Positions 9,079-18,704 of a DNA stretch of 64,000 nt are shown here, in pieces (the first letter of the stretch is position 1; each line of letters begins with the position of its first letter). The stretch is from Bacteroidales bacterium (GTDB lineage Bacteria > Bacteroidota > Bacteroidia > Bacteroidales > WCHB1-69), in assembly GCA_017651425.1 (NCBI GenBank), contig JAGCCZ010000072.1, forward strand, positions 1 through 64,000, read 5' to 3'. A model generated the notes under the pieces. That model had not been told where the DNA came from. It did not search any database and worked only from the letters and a program-made list of their open reading frames with translations. Position numbers and translations under genes: made by a program.

Positions 9079-12000
9079 TTAATGTTTTAATGATTTAATA
9101 ACTTTAGATGTTATGGTGTCTCCGCCTTCCATCACGATTTTCAGCAGGTAGATGCCGGAGGGCAATCTTGACAAATCGATGTTAGTCTGGTAGTCGTTCA
9201 CCGTGAAAGCTGCCACCGTGCGGCCGTAAAGGTCGGTGACGGTCACACGTTCGATGAGGGTGCTCTCGTGTTGCACGGTGACACTTCCGTATGTTGGATT
9301 GGGATAGACTTTCAGCTCGCGGGACTGCTCCACGGTCGGGATGCCCACGCTGCTGACGTGCATCGTGACGGGTATCAGCTGCTCGCCGCCAGTGTGGCGG
9401 ATGCGCAGGGTGGCGTGGTGGTCATCCTCCGCACAGCCGTAACTGTTGAAGTGCAGGACGACCTGCCGCTGTCCGTTGGCGTCAATGTAGTCGTTGCCCG
9501 GTGCACAGGTGACCCAGGTCGGCGTGTGCCCGTCTTCATCTTCCAACACATTGTTGAACAAGACGATGCCGCTGAAAGTGCTTTCCAAAGAGACGAGGGC
9601 GCTGTCGGTTGTGCAGGTGTTTGTCCCTAACGAAACCTTGATGCTGTCAGGATGGACGCCCAAGTCGAAATTATCGTCGTTGAATTCCGTGAGACATACG
9701 TTGTCAATCCAAACTCTGTGATTGACATCGTCCACATTGCCGAAACCTCCTTTCACGACATTCCAGGTGATGGTATGGTCACCTGCAGGGATGGTGAATT
9801 GTATTTTAATGCTGTCACCCCAAGATGAGCGTGTCCAAGTGCTTTGCAGTATGTCGTCAATGTATATATAGCAATAATCGTTGTTGATAAATAATGTTTT
9901 CCAGAGATAGAAAGACAACTGTGCGCTTTGTAAGATATGCACGTCCATCTGGAGTGTTGCGGTGTCGAAATTATTGAGCGGACCGCTGCATAGGCGGGTT
10001 GAACCGGAGGGGTAAAAGGGGAAGATGCTGTCGATGATCCAATTCGAATGGATGCCGTCACCGTGGAATGGCGCAGATATCAAGCCGTTCTCAAAATCAA
10101 AGCAGAACTTTTCGCTTGTGAGGGTAATGGTCTTGGTTTCCAGAAACATTCCCTTGACGTAAATGTCCAAGTGTACATTGAAGGTGGTACCGTCCACGAA
10201 GGCGGGGGACAGGTCAAGTAGGGATGAGATAGAGAAGGGTAGATAAGTGATGGTGTCGAAATGCCAATGGGATGTGGATAGGTTCACATCTGTCTGTGGG
10301 GTGTGCAGATAAAAGTCCACGTCATATATGGGCGCCTTGTTGTTCTGCAACGTGATCACGAGGGTGTCGGTCTCGTCTGGATGGGGGATGATGTCGTTGG
10401 CGGACAGGAAGGCGTGCTGTAGCAGTGAGATGTCGTAACGGTGGGCTGTGTAGGTGCGGGAAATGTTTGCCGATGAGATGTGGTTGTTGAGATGGACGGA
10501 GAAGGGGATCGGGTGGTTGTCGGGTGTGTTGCGATGCACGATGCAGGCGACGCAGTGACTGAAGACACGGGGCTCGCCGGGCAACATATCCCCAAGGGTT
10601 TCTATGCTGTCGAGGAATGTCACAAATGGGTCGTCGCTGTGGACAAGGATGGTGCTGTTGTGATAGGGTATCGTGTCGGCATTGAGCAAGGATATGTCGA
10701 AGAACAGCGTGTCGCCGGCATAAATATATGGGTCTGACTTGCCGTTCACAGTGATGTCAGAGACCAGCACGCGGGAGACGGCACGAGCGGAGAGGCGTAT
10801 GTCCTGGGTGGTCTGTACGTTGTTGTTGTCGGAGCAGGTGACGGCGAAGGTGGTGTCTTCGAAAGTGTAATCAACTGTTCCCGACAGGATGCCATCCGAA
10901 GAAAGGGTGAGCCCCTCGGGCAGGGTGGTGGGGGTGAAACGATAGCTGCGATGGTTGATGTCGGCGGCAAAATGCCCGGACGCAGAGGTGTGTTGGATGA
11001 GTTGGTTGTCGCCTCTCACCAACGCGGACCAGAAACTGTTGCCCATAAAGTTCATTGATCCGTAAAGGAATTCTATGCTCCCCGTTGAGTGTAGTCGGAC
11101 GGCGAAGTTGACCGTTTGGACGTTGCCGTTGATTTCAGAGTGGAATACCAAAGTGAGATTGTCGCTCCCGACAATCTTGCGTACCGAGCAATTCGTCAGA
11201 TCCGACTTGAATGGGCAGATGGAACGAATGGCCATAGCCTGCATAGTTGTGGCTTGTGAATTGATGTTGGACAGGAAAGGCCAATCGTTGGGCTGGTGGT
11301 GGAAGGCGATATAGCCGTCGGCATAAACCACGATTTTGTCATATTCATCACCGTAGTAAGGAAAGGTGAATGGCAGTTCAACAATGGCATAGCCGTTGTT
11401 AGCGTTTGAAAGCGGAACATCTTGGCCCGATTCCGTCGGGAAGGTGGCATTGGTTTCTTCAATTTTGTATTTCCTGTTCAATTCCCAGTGGTAAGGAGGT
11501 TTCCCCCCTGTGGCGTGGAGTGTCTGTTGGTAGTTGGAGTCCACCTCCATGTCGGGGAGCAGTGTGTTTTGGATGACGGGTTTGGAGAAGTTGATGACAC
11601 GCACCACCGACAGCCAAAGGGTGTCTCCTGGCAGAAGCGCAACGTGGGTGGATGGACAAGCTTGTTCAACAGGCGTCCCTGAGGTGTAGTCCATCAGACT
11701 GAAATTTTGCACGACACCTTCGCTGGTATGATACATGTCGGAAAAGGAGGAGGCGATCAGGAAGAACTTGCAGGGCTGTCCGGGCTCCACAAAGTTGAGC
11801 AAGGGGCTGACATCAAGTCCCAGTTCAAGGGTCTTGTTGGATTCTGTGGAATTTCCCCCTTGCATATAATAGCAGCCTCCTTGCCGGTTGAAAACGTTGA
11901 ATTCCAATGTGTTTGTGGGACGTGTGGCATTGGTGTCGTTGGCTATTCCTGCTGTGAGTTTGAGCATCTCGCGGCAAGGATGGGTGATGGTGGCCTTGAA

Positions 12001-13068
12001 GGTGATTTGCGGGAAAACCTCGTCCCTGACTTGCACTACATAGACGCTCTTGTTCCAGATGCCGCCCTCTGCGGGCAGGGAGGCCAACCTGGAATAGGGC
12101 AAGTAACAGTAACCGTTGTCGCCGAACTGTTCGCCGTAGGTGTTGCAGATGATGACGGCGCCGATTTCCCAGTCCCGAAGGTCCACAATGCCATCCCCCG
12201 TGATATCTATGTTGTTGGTGTACTGGCCGTCATTGTTGTAATCCCAGCGGACATCGTCGTTGTAGCCGACAATGGTCATAGAATGGTTTACGGTTGAACC
12301 GAAATAACACATTATGTGCTTTCCAGCGTCGGGGTTGCCTTGCGGGATAACAGACAGGAAGCTGTTGCCGCGGTAGGTGCAGTAGAAATTGGCCAACCCG
12401 CCGCTGCTTTCCCCGGCCAGATGGTCGTTCAGCCAATGCTTGAGCGTCAACAGCCCCTCCTCGTCGTCAATGGGGATGGCATACATCTCTGAAATGCGGT
12501 TCTTCATCGCGCTGTGATAGGTCTCGTATCCGCTGACCCAACGCCCGGTCCCTCCCGTATTGTACCATCCGCCCCATTCCGTCACATTGGGTGTGCCCGC
12601 CGTGCGGATAACCTCCCAGGAGTCCAGGAAACTTACTCCTTCATTGCTTCCTTTGTTGCAGAAGTTCCAAGCAAAATGGGAAGGGTATGCGTAGTTGAGT
12701 CCCCCGATGGCATACGGATCTCCACGTTTGCGCATAAGCTCATAACTCAAGGTGTAACAAATGGTGCTGGCTTGCCCACACTCCATTGCACTTTGATAGA
12801 AGATGGGAATCATCCACGGTTGAAGGCTGTTGTTCACAGAGGAGGGAAGAGGAATGTTCCGCTCCGCCTCTGACAGCTTCAGCCGTGGTACGTTGGCAAG
12901 CGCAGGGTTATCGAGTTCCAAGGCGGGCATTTGGGCATACAGACTGTCCAAATATGCTGCCTGTGCGGACATCGCTTCGTGCCCGGGCGCATCTTGCGCA
13001 CGAAGTCCTCCAATATGGGCTGCCCATATCAAGGAGAGGATTGCCAGTATCAGAATGCACTTTTTCAT
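9079..13068 (-). CDS. T9SS-secreted papain-like peptidase with calcium-loop insert
   Basis: A 1329-aa secreted protein: signal peptide (1-24), papain-like cysteine peptidase domain (about 60-330), Ig-like and adhesion modules, and a type A sorting domain (VYPNPTYG onward). The peptidase has an ECGQAS segment with candidate nucleophile C97, catalytic-type H262 (VNHSMTIVGY) and N309 in NTYGEQFGDNGY, replacing the usual NSWG..WGDNGY. Between H262 and N309 lies a dockerin-like pair of calcium loops (276-300, including DITGDGIVDLRD). Residues 500-760 hold a putative Ig (He_PIG) domain that appears split by an FPYYGDEYDKIVVYADGYIA module. A paralogue follows upstream at 13130. Which cysteine is catalytic is uncertain. 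Confidence 0.82.
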   Translation of the reverse strand: MKKCILILAILSLIWAAHIGGLRAQDAPGHEAMSAQAAYLDSLYAQMPALELDNPALANVPRLKLSEAERNIPLPSSVNNSLQPWMIPIFYQSAMECGQASTICYTLSYELMRKRGDPYAIGGLNYAYPSHFAWNFCNKGSNEGVSFLDSWEVIRTAGTPNVTEWGGWYNTGGTGRWVSGYETYHSAMKNRISEMYAIPIDDEEGLLTLKHWLNDHLAGESSGGLANFYCTYRGNSFLSVIPQGNPDAGKHIMCYFGSTVNHSMTIVGYNDDVRWDYNNDGQYTNNIDITGDGIVDLRDWEIGAVIICNTYGEQFGDNGYCYLPYSRLASLPAEGGIWNKSVYVVQVRDEVFPQITFKATITHPCREMLKLTAGIANDTNATRPTNTLEFNVFNRQGGCYYMQGGNSTESNKTLELGLDVSPLLNFVEPGQPCKFFLIASSFSDMYHTSEGVVQNFSLMDYTSGTPVEQACPSTHVALLPGDTLWLSVVRVINFSKPVIQNTLLPDMEVDSNYQQTLHATGGKPPYHWELNRKYKIEETNATFPTESGQDVPLSNANNGYAIVELPFTFPYYGDEYDKIVVYADGYIAFHHQPNDWPFLSNINSQATTMQAMAIRSICPFKSDLTNCSVRKIVGSDNLTLVFHSEINGNVQTVNFAVRLHSTGSIEFLYGSMNFMGNSFWSALVRGDNQLIQHTSASGHFAADINHRSYRFTPTTLPEGLTLSSDGILSGTVDYTFEDTTFAVTCSDNNNVQTTQDIRLSARAVSRVLVSDITVNGKSDPYIYAGDTLFFDISLLNADTIPYHNSTILVHSDDPFVTFLDSIETLGDMLPGEPRVFSHCVACIVHRNTPDNHPIPFSVHLNNHISSANISRTYTAHRYDISLLQHAFLSANDIIPHPDETDTLVITLQNNKAPIYDVDFYLHTPQTDVNLSTSHWHFDTITYLPFSISSLLDLSPAFVDGTTFNVHLDIYVKGMFLETKTITLTSEKFCFDFENGLISAPFHGDGIHSNWIIDSIFPFYPSGSTRLCSGPLNNFDTATLQMDVHILQSAQLSFYLWKTLFINNDYCYIYIDDILQSTWTRSSWGDSIKIQFTIPAGDHTITWNVVKGGFGNVDDVNHRVWIDNVCLTEFNDDNFDLGVHPDSIKVSLGTNTCTTDSALVSLESTFSGIVLFNNVLEDEDGHTPTWVTCAPGNDYIDANGQRQVVLHFNSYGCAEDDHHATLRIRHTGGEQLIPVTMHVSSVGIPTVEQSRELKVYPNPTYGSVTVQHESTLIERVTVTDLYGRTVAAFTVNDYQTNIDLSRLPSGIYLLKIVMEGGDTITSKVIKSLKH

Positions 13069-13129
13069 AAGGAAAGGAATTTAAGGGTTGCTTCCAATAG
13101 ATGCGTCTTTGTTGCGTATTGTTACATTG

Positions 13130-16100
13130 TCACTCCTTTATGATTTTGTGCATTATGTGGGAGCCGTCCACCTGTTCTATGCGTAGCAGATATAGTCCAT
13201 TGGGCAGCGAGGATAGGTCTATGGCGCCTGTATAGTCGTTCACCGGAACAGCCGCCACCGTGCGGCCGTAAAGGTCCGTGACGATTACTTCCTCGATAAG
13301 CGCGCTTTCGTGTTGTACAAAAACTCTGCCGCTTGTGGGGTTGGGATAGACTCTGATGTGGGCGGGGGATTCCACGGTGGGGATGCCCACGCTGCTGACG
13401 TGCATCGTGACGGGCACCAGCTGCTCGCCGCCCGTGTGGCGGATGCGCAGCGTGGCGTGGTGGTCCTCCTCCGCACAGCCGTAACTGTTGAAGTGCAGGA
13501 CGACCTGCCGCTGCCCGTTGGCGTCAATGTAGTCGTTGCCCGGTGCACAGGATACCCAGGTCGGCATTTGTCCGTCCTCGTCTTCCAACATATTGTTGAA
13601 CAACACGATGCCGTTGAAGGAACTCTCTATTGTGACGAGGGCGCTGTCGTTTATATGGGCGGATACGCCCATCGTGACCTCCACAGATTCCGGATGGATG
13701 TCCAATTCAAAGGAGTTGTCGTTGAATTCCGCAAAGCATACGTCGTCAATCCAGACACAGTCGCTATTGCTGCTGGTGTTGACGTCTTTGATGTATTTCC
13801 AGGTGGCGACGTGGCTGCCCAGGGCCACGGGATAGTGTACTTGGGTCCACGCGTGTTCACCCGCCCAGCGGCCTTGTTGCACGTCGTCGATGAAGAAATA
13901 GAGCCAGTCGTACTTGTTCTCTGTGGAGGTGCTGAAGGCGAACATCAGATGCTCGCCCTGCACGGAGTTGAAGGCGATCTGCACGGTGCTGGTGTCGTTG
14001 TGGCTGATGGCGCCGCTGCGCAGACTGCCCATGCCCGAGTGCGCCTCCGTGAGGTCGATGACCCAGTCGGCCTGCGACACGCCGCCCGTGAGTTGTGCCG
14101 GCACGGCTCCGTCCTCGAAATCGAAACAGACGGTCTCGCCAATGACAGTGACGGTCTTGGTGTCCACCAACACGCCATGGACGTAGATGTCCACGTAGGC
14201 GTTGAAAGTGGTGCCCGTTATGAAGCCAGGGGTGACATAGAGGATGGCGGGCAGCGCGAAAGTCGCCTCGTCGGCGATGGTGTCGAAGTGCTTTGCCGCG
14301 ACGGGGACCTCCACTTCGGGAAGTGTGCTCCGTAACCGCAGTTCCACGTCGTGGATTTCACCTTTGTTGTTGCGCAACGTCACCAAAAGCGTATCCAACT
14401 CGATGGGATGCAGTATGCCGGTGTTGTTGCCGTGATTGAGAATGGCGTAGTGCAGGAGGGAGAAGTCGTAGTTGTGGACGGCAAAGGAGCGCGTGGATGT
14501 GACGGAGGCGATGTCGTTGGCGATCTCAATGGAGAAGGGAATCTCATGTCCGTCCGGGATGCCTCTCAAGACAACCCCCGTGATGCAGTTGTTGAGCGTG
14601 TACTCATTGCCCGGTCCGATATAGCCAAAATACTCGGTGTCATCAATGAACGAGACGAAGGGATCTGTACTGCGCATGCGCAGGATGCCGTTGGGGTAGG
14701 GCATCGTGTCGGTGTTGAGGACAGAGACGGTGAAGTGCAGCGTGTCGCCCACAAAGAGGTTGGGGCTTTCGCTTCCGTTGATTTTGAGGCTCGACATCAA
14801 AAGTCGCGATGTGTACAGGCTGGAGATGTGGACTTTCCGGGTGGTCTCCACATCGTTGTTGTCGTAACAGGTGACAGAAAAGCTCACATCGTCGAAGGCA
14901 CGTTCGGACTTGCCTGCCAGGATGCCGGAGGAGGAGAGGGTCAGGCAGTCGGGGAGGATGCTGGGCGTCATCGAGAAGCTGCGGTGCGCGATGTTGGCGG
15001 CACCCAGTCCGGAGACAGGCGTGTGCTGGATGCTCTTCTGGTCACCACGCACCAATGCCGACCAGAAACTGTTGCCCGTGAACGACATATCTCCATACAG
15101 GAACTCTATCTCGCCTGTGGCGTGCAAGGTGACGGCGAAATGAAGCGATGAGGAGTTCTGGCCCGCCATCCGTCCCGTATAGACTAAGGTGATGAAGTCG
15201 CTGCCTGCAATTTTCTGCACAACGCAGTTCGAAAGGTCCGCCTTGAAGGGACAGATGGCGCGGATGGCCATGGTCTGCAGGTCGGAATATTGCAGGAATG
15301 GCCAGTTGGCGGGTTGGTGGTGGAAGGCGATATAGCCGTCGGCGTAAACGACAATCTGGTCATAGTCGTCACCGAAGTAGGGGAAGTCGAACGGCAGGTT
15401 GACGATGGCGTAGCCGGAGCCGCTGTTGGAGAGGTTTATAGTTTGTCCCGATTCGGTGGGGTAGGGTGTGCCGGTCTCCTCAAGCTCGAATTGGCGGCTC
15501 ACCTCCCAGCGGTAGGGGGGCTTGCCGTTTGTGGCGGCGAGGGCGTGTGTGTAGGGCACAAAGGCCTCCATGGAGGGCAGAATAGTGTCTTGGATTTCAG
15601 GTTTGGTAAAATTGATGGCGCGCACCACCGAGAGCGTGGTGGTCGAGTTGTCGGCGATGGCGACATTGGTGCTGGAGCAAGCCTGCTCCACCTCGCTGCC
15701 GGAGGTGTAGTCCATCACGCTGAAGTTCACGATGGCACCTTCGCCCACATGGTCGGGGTCATTCTCTGTGACCATGAGGAAGAACTTGCAGGGCGTGTTC
15801 GGGACGGCATGGTTGAGCAGCGGGCTGATATCGAGTCCCAGCTCCAGAGTCTTGCCCTCTTCCACTTCGTTGTCGCCTTGCATGTAGAGGTCTCCGCCTT
15901 GATGGTTGAACACGAAAAAGTCGAGGGTGTGCTCGGGTTGCGTGGCGTTGGTGTTGTTCGCAATGCCGGCGGTGAGTTTGATTTTGTCGCGGGAGTTGTG
16001 GCGGATGGTGGCCTTGTAGGTGACTTGTGGGAAGACCTCGTCCTTGGCTTGCACTACATAGACGCATTTGTTCCAGATGCCGCCGTCGGCGGGCAGCGTC

Positions 16101-17053
16101 GCCAACTTGCAATAGGGCAGGTAGCAGTAGCCGTTGTCGCCGAACTGTGTGCCGAAGGTGTTGCAGAAGATGACCGCTCCGATTTCCCAGTCCTGCAGGT
16201 TGATGACGCCGTCGTTGTTGATGTCCATGTTGTTCGTGTATTGTCCGTCGCCGTTGTAGTCCCAGCGCACCTCGTCGTCGTAGCCGACGATGGTCTTGGC
16301 GTGGTTCACGTTGGAGGTGAACTGCGGGAGCAGGTGCTTGCCGGCACTGGGGTTGCCTGGCGGGATGACCGACAGGTAGTCGTTGCCGAGGTAGGTGCAG
16401 TAGAAGTTGGCCAGGCCGCCTGAGGTCTCACCCGCGAGGTGGTCGTTGAGCCAGTGCTTGAGCGTGAGCAGTCCCTCTTCGTCGTCGATGGGGATGGCGT
16501 ACATCTCGGAGATGCGGTTCTTCATGGCACTGTGGTAGGTTTCGTAGCCGCTGATCCAGCGGGAGGCGCCGCCGAAGCTGTACCAGCCGCCCCACTCTGT
16601 GACGTTGGGCGTGCCGGCGGTGCGGATGACGTTCCAGGACTCCATGAAGGCCACGCCGCGACTGTGTCCCTCGTTGCAGAAGTTCCAGGCGAAATGCGAC
16701 GGATACTGGTAGCTTAGGCTCCATACACTGGTCTGGTTGCGTCGGCGGGCAAGCTCGTAACTCAGGGTGTAGCAGATGCTGCTGGCTTGGCCGCACTCCA
16801 AGGCGGCTTGGTAGAAGATGGGGGGCATCCATGGACGCTCGGCGTTGTTGACGCGCACAGGCAGCGGAATGTCGCGCTCGGCTTGCGACAGCTTCAGCCT
16901 CGGTACGTTGCTGAACGCTGCAGCATCCAATGCCTCCAAAGAGGGCATTGCCGCATACAGGCTGTCAATACTGTATGCCGCCGGCCCCGGCTGCGCAATC
17001 GCAACGGTCGTCAATAAAGCCAGTATGGTGAATAGAGCAGTCCTCTTTTTCAT
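13130..17053 (-). CDS. T9SS-secreted papain-like peptidase, paralogue of 9079-13068
   Basis: A 1307-aa secreted protein with the same architecture as its neighbour: signal peptide (1-20), peptidase domain with ECGQASSICY (C87), H251 and N299 (NTFGTQFGDNGY), calcium-loop insert at 266-290 (DINNDGVINLQD), split Ig-like domain, CARDB-like repeats, a jelly-roll with YDWLYFFIDD, and a sorting domain (VYPNPTSG). The start at 17053 begins a standard MKKR signal peptide; the frame extends ten codons further upstream but through the probable promoter. DNA near the 3' end (13372-13565) is almost identical to the neighbouring gene, while the peptidase parts differ at many third positions, suggesting local gene conversion. 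Confidence 0.83.
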   Translation of the reverse strand: MKKRTALFTILALLTTVAIAQPGPAAYSIDSLYAAMPSLEALDAAAFSNVPRLKLSQAERDIPLPVRVNNAERPWMPPIFYQAALECGQASSICYTLSYELARRRNQTSVWSLSYQYPSHFAWNFCNEGHSRGVAFMESWNVIRTAGTPNVTEWGGWYSFGGASRWISGYETYHSAMKNRISEMYAIPIDDEEGLLTLKHWLNDHLAGETSGGLANFYCTYLGNDYLSVIPPGNPSAGKHLLPQFTSNVNHAKTIVGYDDEVRWDYNGDGQYTNNMDINNDGVINLQDWEIGAVIFCNTFGTQFGDNGYCYLPYCKLATLPADGGIWNKCVYVVQAKDEVFPQVTYKATIRHNSRDKIKLTAGIANNTNATQPEHTLDFFVFNHQGGDLYMQGDNEVEEGKTLELGLDISPLLNHAVPNTPCKFFLMVTENDPDHVGEGAIVNFSVMDYTSGSEVEQACSSTNVAIADNSTTTLSVVRAINFTKPEIQDTILPSMEAFVPYTHALAATNGKPPYRWEVSRQFELEETGTPYPTESGQTINLSNSGSGYAIVNLPFDFPYFGDDYDQIVVYADGYIAFHHQPANWPFLQYSDLQTMAIRAICPFKADLSNCVVQKIAGSDFITLVYTGRMAGQNSSSLHFAVTLHATGEIEFLYGDMSFTGNSFWSALVRGDQKSIQHTPVSGLGAANIAHRSFSMTPSILPDCLTLSSSGILAGKSERAFDDVSFSVTCYDNNDVETTRKVHISSLYTSRLLMSSLKINGSESPNLFVGDTLHFTVSVLNTDTMPYPNGILRMRSTDPFVSFIDDTEYFGYIGPGNEYTLNNCITGVVLRGIPDGHEIPFSIEIANDIASVTSTRSFAVHNYDFSLLHYAILNHGNNTGILHPIELDTLLVTLRNNKGEIHDVELRLRSTLPEVEVPVAAKHFDTIADEATFALPAILYVTPGFITGTTFNAYVDIYVHGVLVDTKTVTVIGETVCFDFEDGAVPAQLTGGVSQADWVIDLTEAHSGMGSLRSGAISHNDTSTVQIAFNSVQGEHLMFAFSTSTENKYDWLYFFIDDVQQGRWAGEHAWTQVHYPVALGSHVATWKYIKDVNTSSNSDCVWIDDVCFAEFNDNSFELDIHPESVEVTMGVSAHINDSALVTIESSFNGIVLFNNMLEDEDGQMPTWVSCAPGNDYIDANGQRQVVLHFNSYGCAEEDHHATLRIRHTGGEQLVPVTMHVSSVGIPTVESPAHIRVYPNPTSGRVFVQHESALIEEVIVTDLYGRTVAAVPVNDYTGAIDLSSLPNGLYLLRIEQVDGSHIMHKIIKE

Positions 17054-17080
17054 ATTTCTCATATCTGTAAAACAAAACGG

Positions 17081-17088
17081 CAAACATA
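17081..17088 (-). promoter_or_regulatory. -7 element of the papain-like peptidase gene
   Basis: The minus strand reads TATGTTTG (TAnnTTTG box), 28 bases before the start at 17053. No clear -33 partner is visible. Confidence 0.5.
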
Positions 17089-17236
17089 CAAAAAAAAATG
17101 GTCGATGCGCTTTTTTTTTGTTTAATATTCTCGATGTTTTCGCGTGGTTGGACTGTCATGATGTTTGATGACTGAAAAAAACACGCCATCGTCATTCGAT
17201 TTTGATTTTTGGTTTTCTGATTACTTTATTTTTTTG

Positions 17237-17244
17237 TATTTTTG
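17237..17244 (+). promoter_or_regulatory. -7 element upstream of yebC
   Basis: TATTTTTG matches the TAnnTTTG box and would give a leader of about 85 bases before yebC. The closest TTTG upstream (17208-17211) is 25 bases away, longer than the usual spacer. The rest of the 17084-17335 gap shows no gene. Confidence 0.5.
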
Positions 17245-17335
17245 CCGCCGATTGGCGAGGTGGTGCGAAGGGGATTCAACTTCGCGACCTCGTGAACAAT
17301 GTAACCTTTAACCCTAATCTAAAAACACTCACACT

Positions 17336-18067
17336 ATGGGAAGAGCTTTTGAATATAGAAAGGCAAGAATTTTCAAACGTAATGCATATCTGGCCCGCAC
17401 ATTCACGCGTATCGGCAAGGAAATCACCATGGCAGCCAAGGCTGGCGGACCCGATCCCGCCCAGAACTCCAAGCTCCGTCTGCTCATCCAGACGGCCAGG
17501 AACGAAAATATGCCCAAGGACAACATCGATCGCGCCATCAAACGTGCTTTCGAGAAGGACCAGTCGGACTATAAGGAAATGGTCTATGAAGGACGTGGCC
17601 CGCACGGCATCGCCATCATGATCGAGGCCGCCACCGACAACAACCAGCGCACTGTGGCCAATATCCGCAGCTATTTCAACAAGTTTGGCGGATCCCTTGG
17701 CACTTCCGGTATGCTTGACTTCCTCTTCGACCACAAATGCATCTTCACGGTGGCCCGCACCCCCGAAATCGACATCGAGGAGTTTGAACTCTCCATGATG
17801 GATTTCGACGCCGAAATCGATGCGGACGAAGAGGAGATCATTGTGATGGCCGACTTCACGGCTTTTGGTCCCATCCAGAAATATTTGGAAGACAACAATA
17901 TGGAAATCAAGAGCTTCAAGCTCGATCGTATTCCCAAGGAATTGAAGACCCTTACGGACGAACAACGCGCCGAGGTGAATGTCCTGCTCGACAAAATCAA
18001 CGAGGACGAGGATGTCACCAACGTGTATCATAACATGGAGGAGCCCGAGGAACCTGCAGAGGAGTAG
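17336..18067 (+). CDS. yebC: YebC/PmpR family protein (TACO1-like)
   Basis: A 243-aa cytoplasmic protein of the YebC family. The N-terminus begins MGRAFEYRK and contains the conserved AGGPDP..NS.LR segment (about 36-48) and MPKDNIDRAIKR (about 59-70). Members were described as DNA-binding regulators, and newer work links them to translation at difficult peptide stretches. The C-terminus is acidic. It is the first of three genes in the same direction (yebC, PRiA4-ORF3 protein, miaA) with a short gap before the second. Confidence 0.93.
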   Translation: MGRAFEYRKARIFKRNAYLARTFTRIGKEITMAAKAGGPDPAQNSKLRLLIQTARNENMPKDNIDRAIKRAFEKDQSDYKEMVYEGRGPHGIAIMIEAATDNNQRTVANIRSYFNKFGGSLGTSGMLDFLFDHKCIFTVARTPEIDIEEFELSMMDFDAEIDADEEEIIVMADFTAFGPIQKYLEDNNMEIKSFKLDRIPKELKTLTDEQRAEVNVLLDKINEDEDVTNVYHNMEEPEEPAEE

Positions 18068-18110
18068 TATTCAGCCCCTCTTTTCCAATAACCCTTAACC
18101 ATTTAACGCT

Positions 18111-18704
18111 ATGTATTACTACAAGTTCAGAGTCTATTTCGATGAAGTGGAGGATTTTGTGCGCGATGTGGAAATCCTCGCCAACGACAACTTTGAGTCC
18201 TTCCACAAGCTGCTGTACGACTGCATCGGCTTGAAAGGGAACGAGTTCGCGGCTTTCTCCATCTGTGACCCCAAATGGAACAAGCAGAAGGAAATCACCC
18301 TCATGGACACCTCCGACGATGAGGTCTATGACGAGCCCGAATACGACGAGGACGACCAGTACAGCACCAAGTCGCACATTCCGACTTTCGTGATGTGCGA
18401 AAGCCTGCTGAAGGATTTCATCTCCGACCCGCATCAGCACATCATGTATGAATACGACTTCATGAACCCGAAGGTGTTCTACATTGAGCTGCAGAAGGTG
18501 CTACAGACGGACGAGCCCTCCTTGTTCCCGCGCTGCACCTACAAGGCGATGGAACTGCCTGTGCAACTCACTGCTGCCGACATCCCGGATCCCGACGACC
18601 TTGAACTTGACGATGAGGATCAGGATTCCGAAGAGGATGATCTCTTTGATGGCGGATACGATGAGGATGACTTCAGTGGCCTGAATGAAATCCAGGACTA
18701 TTAA
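18111..18704 (+). CDS. Plasmid pRiA4b ORF-3-like domain protein
   Basis: A 197-aa protein with the PRiA4_ORF3 fold: the YKFRVYFDEV strand at the start, FESFHKLLYDCIG helix (about 28-40) and a MYEYDFM segment (about 108-114). The last 50 residues are extremely acidic (runs of D and E). The biochemical role of this family is unknown. The gene overlaps miaA by 20 bp, so the two are probably translated together. Despite the family name no plasmid or transposon sequence surrounds it. Confidence 0.75.
   Translation: MYYYKFRVYFDEVEDFVRDVEILANDNFESFHKLLYDCIGLKGNEFAAFSICDPKWNKQKEITLMDTSDDEVYDEPEYDEDDQYSTKSHIPTFVMCESLLKDFISDPHQHIMYEYDFMNPKVFYIELQKVLQTDEPSLFPRCTYKAMELPVQLTAADIPDPDDLELDDEDQDSEEDDLFDGGYDEDDFSGLNEIQDY

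Noticed and set aside
15290..16423. 377-codon plus-strand ORF
   Set aside because: Antisense to the papain-like peptidase gene; alanine/valine-rich shadow with no recognisable domain.
18111..18704. Transposon origin suggested by the PRiA4-ORF3 name
   Set aside because: No inverted repeats, transposase or target duplications around it; the gene overlaps miaA and appears native.
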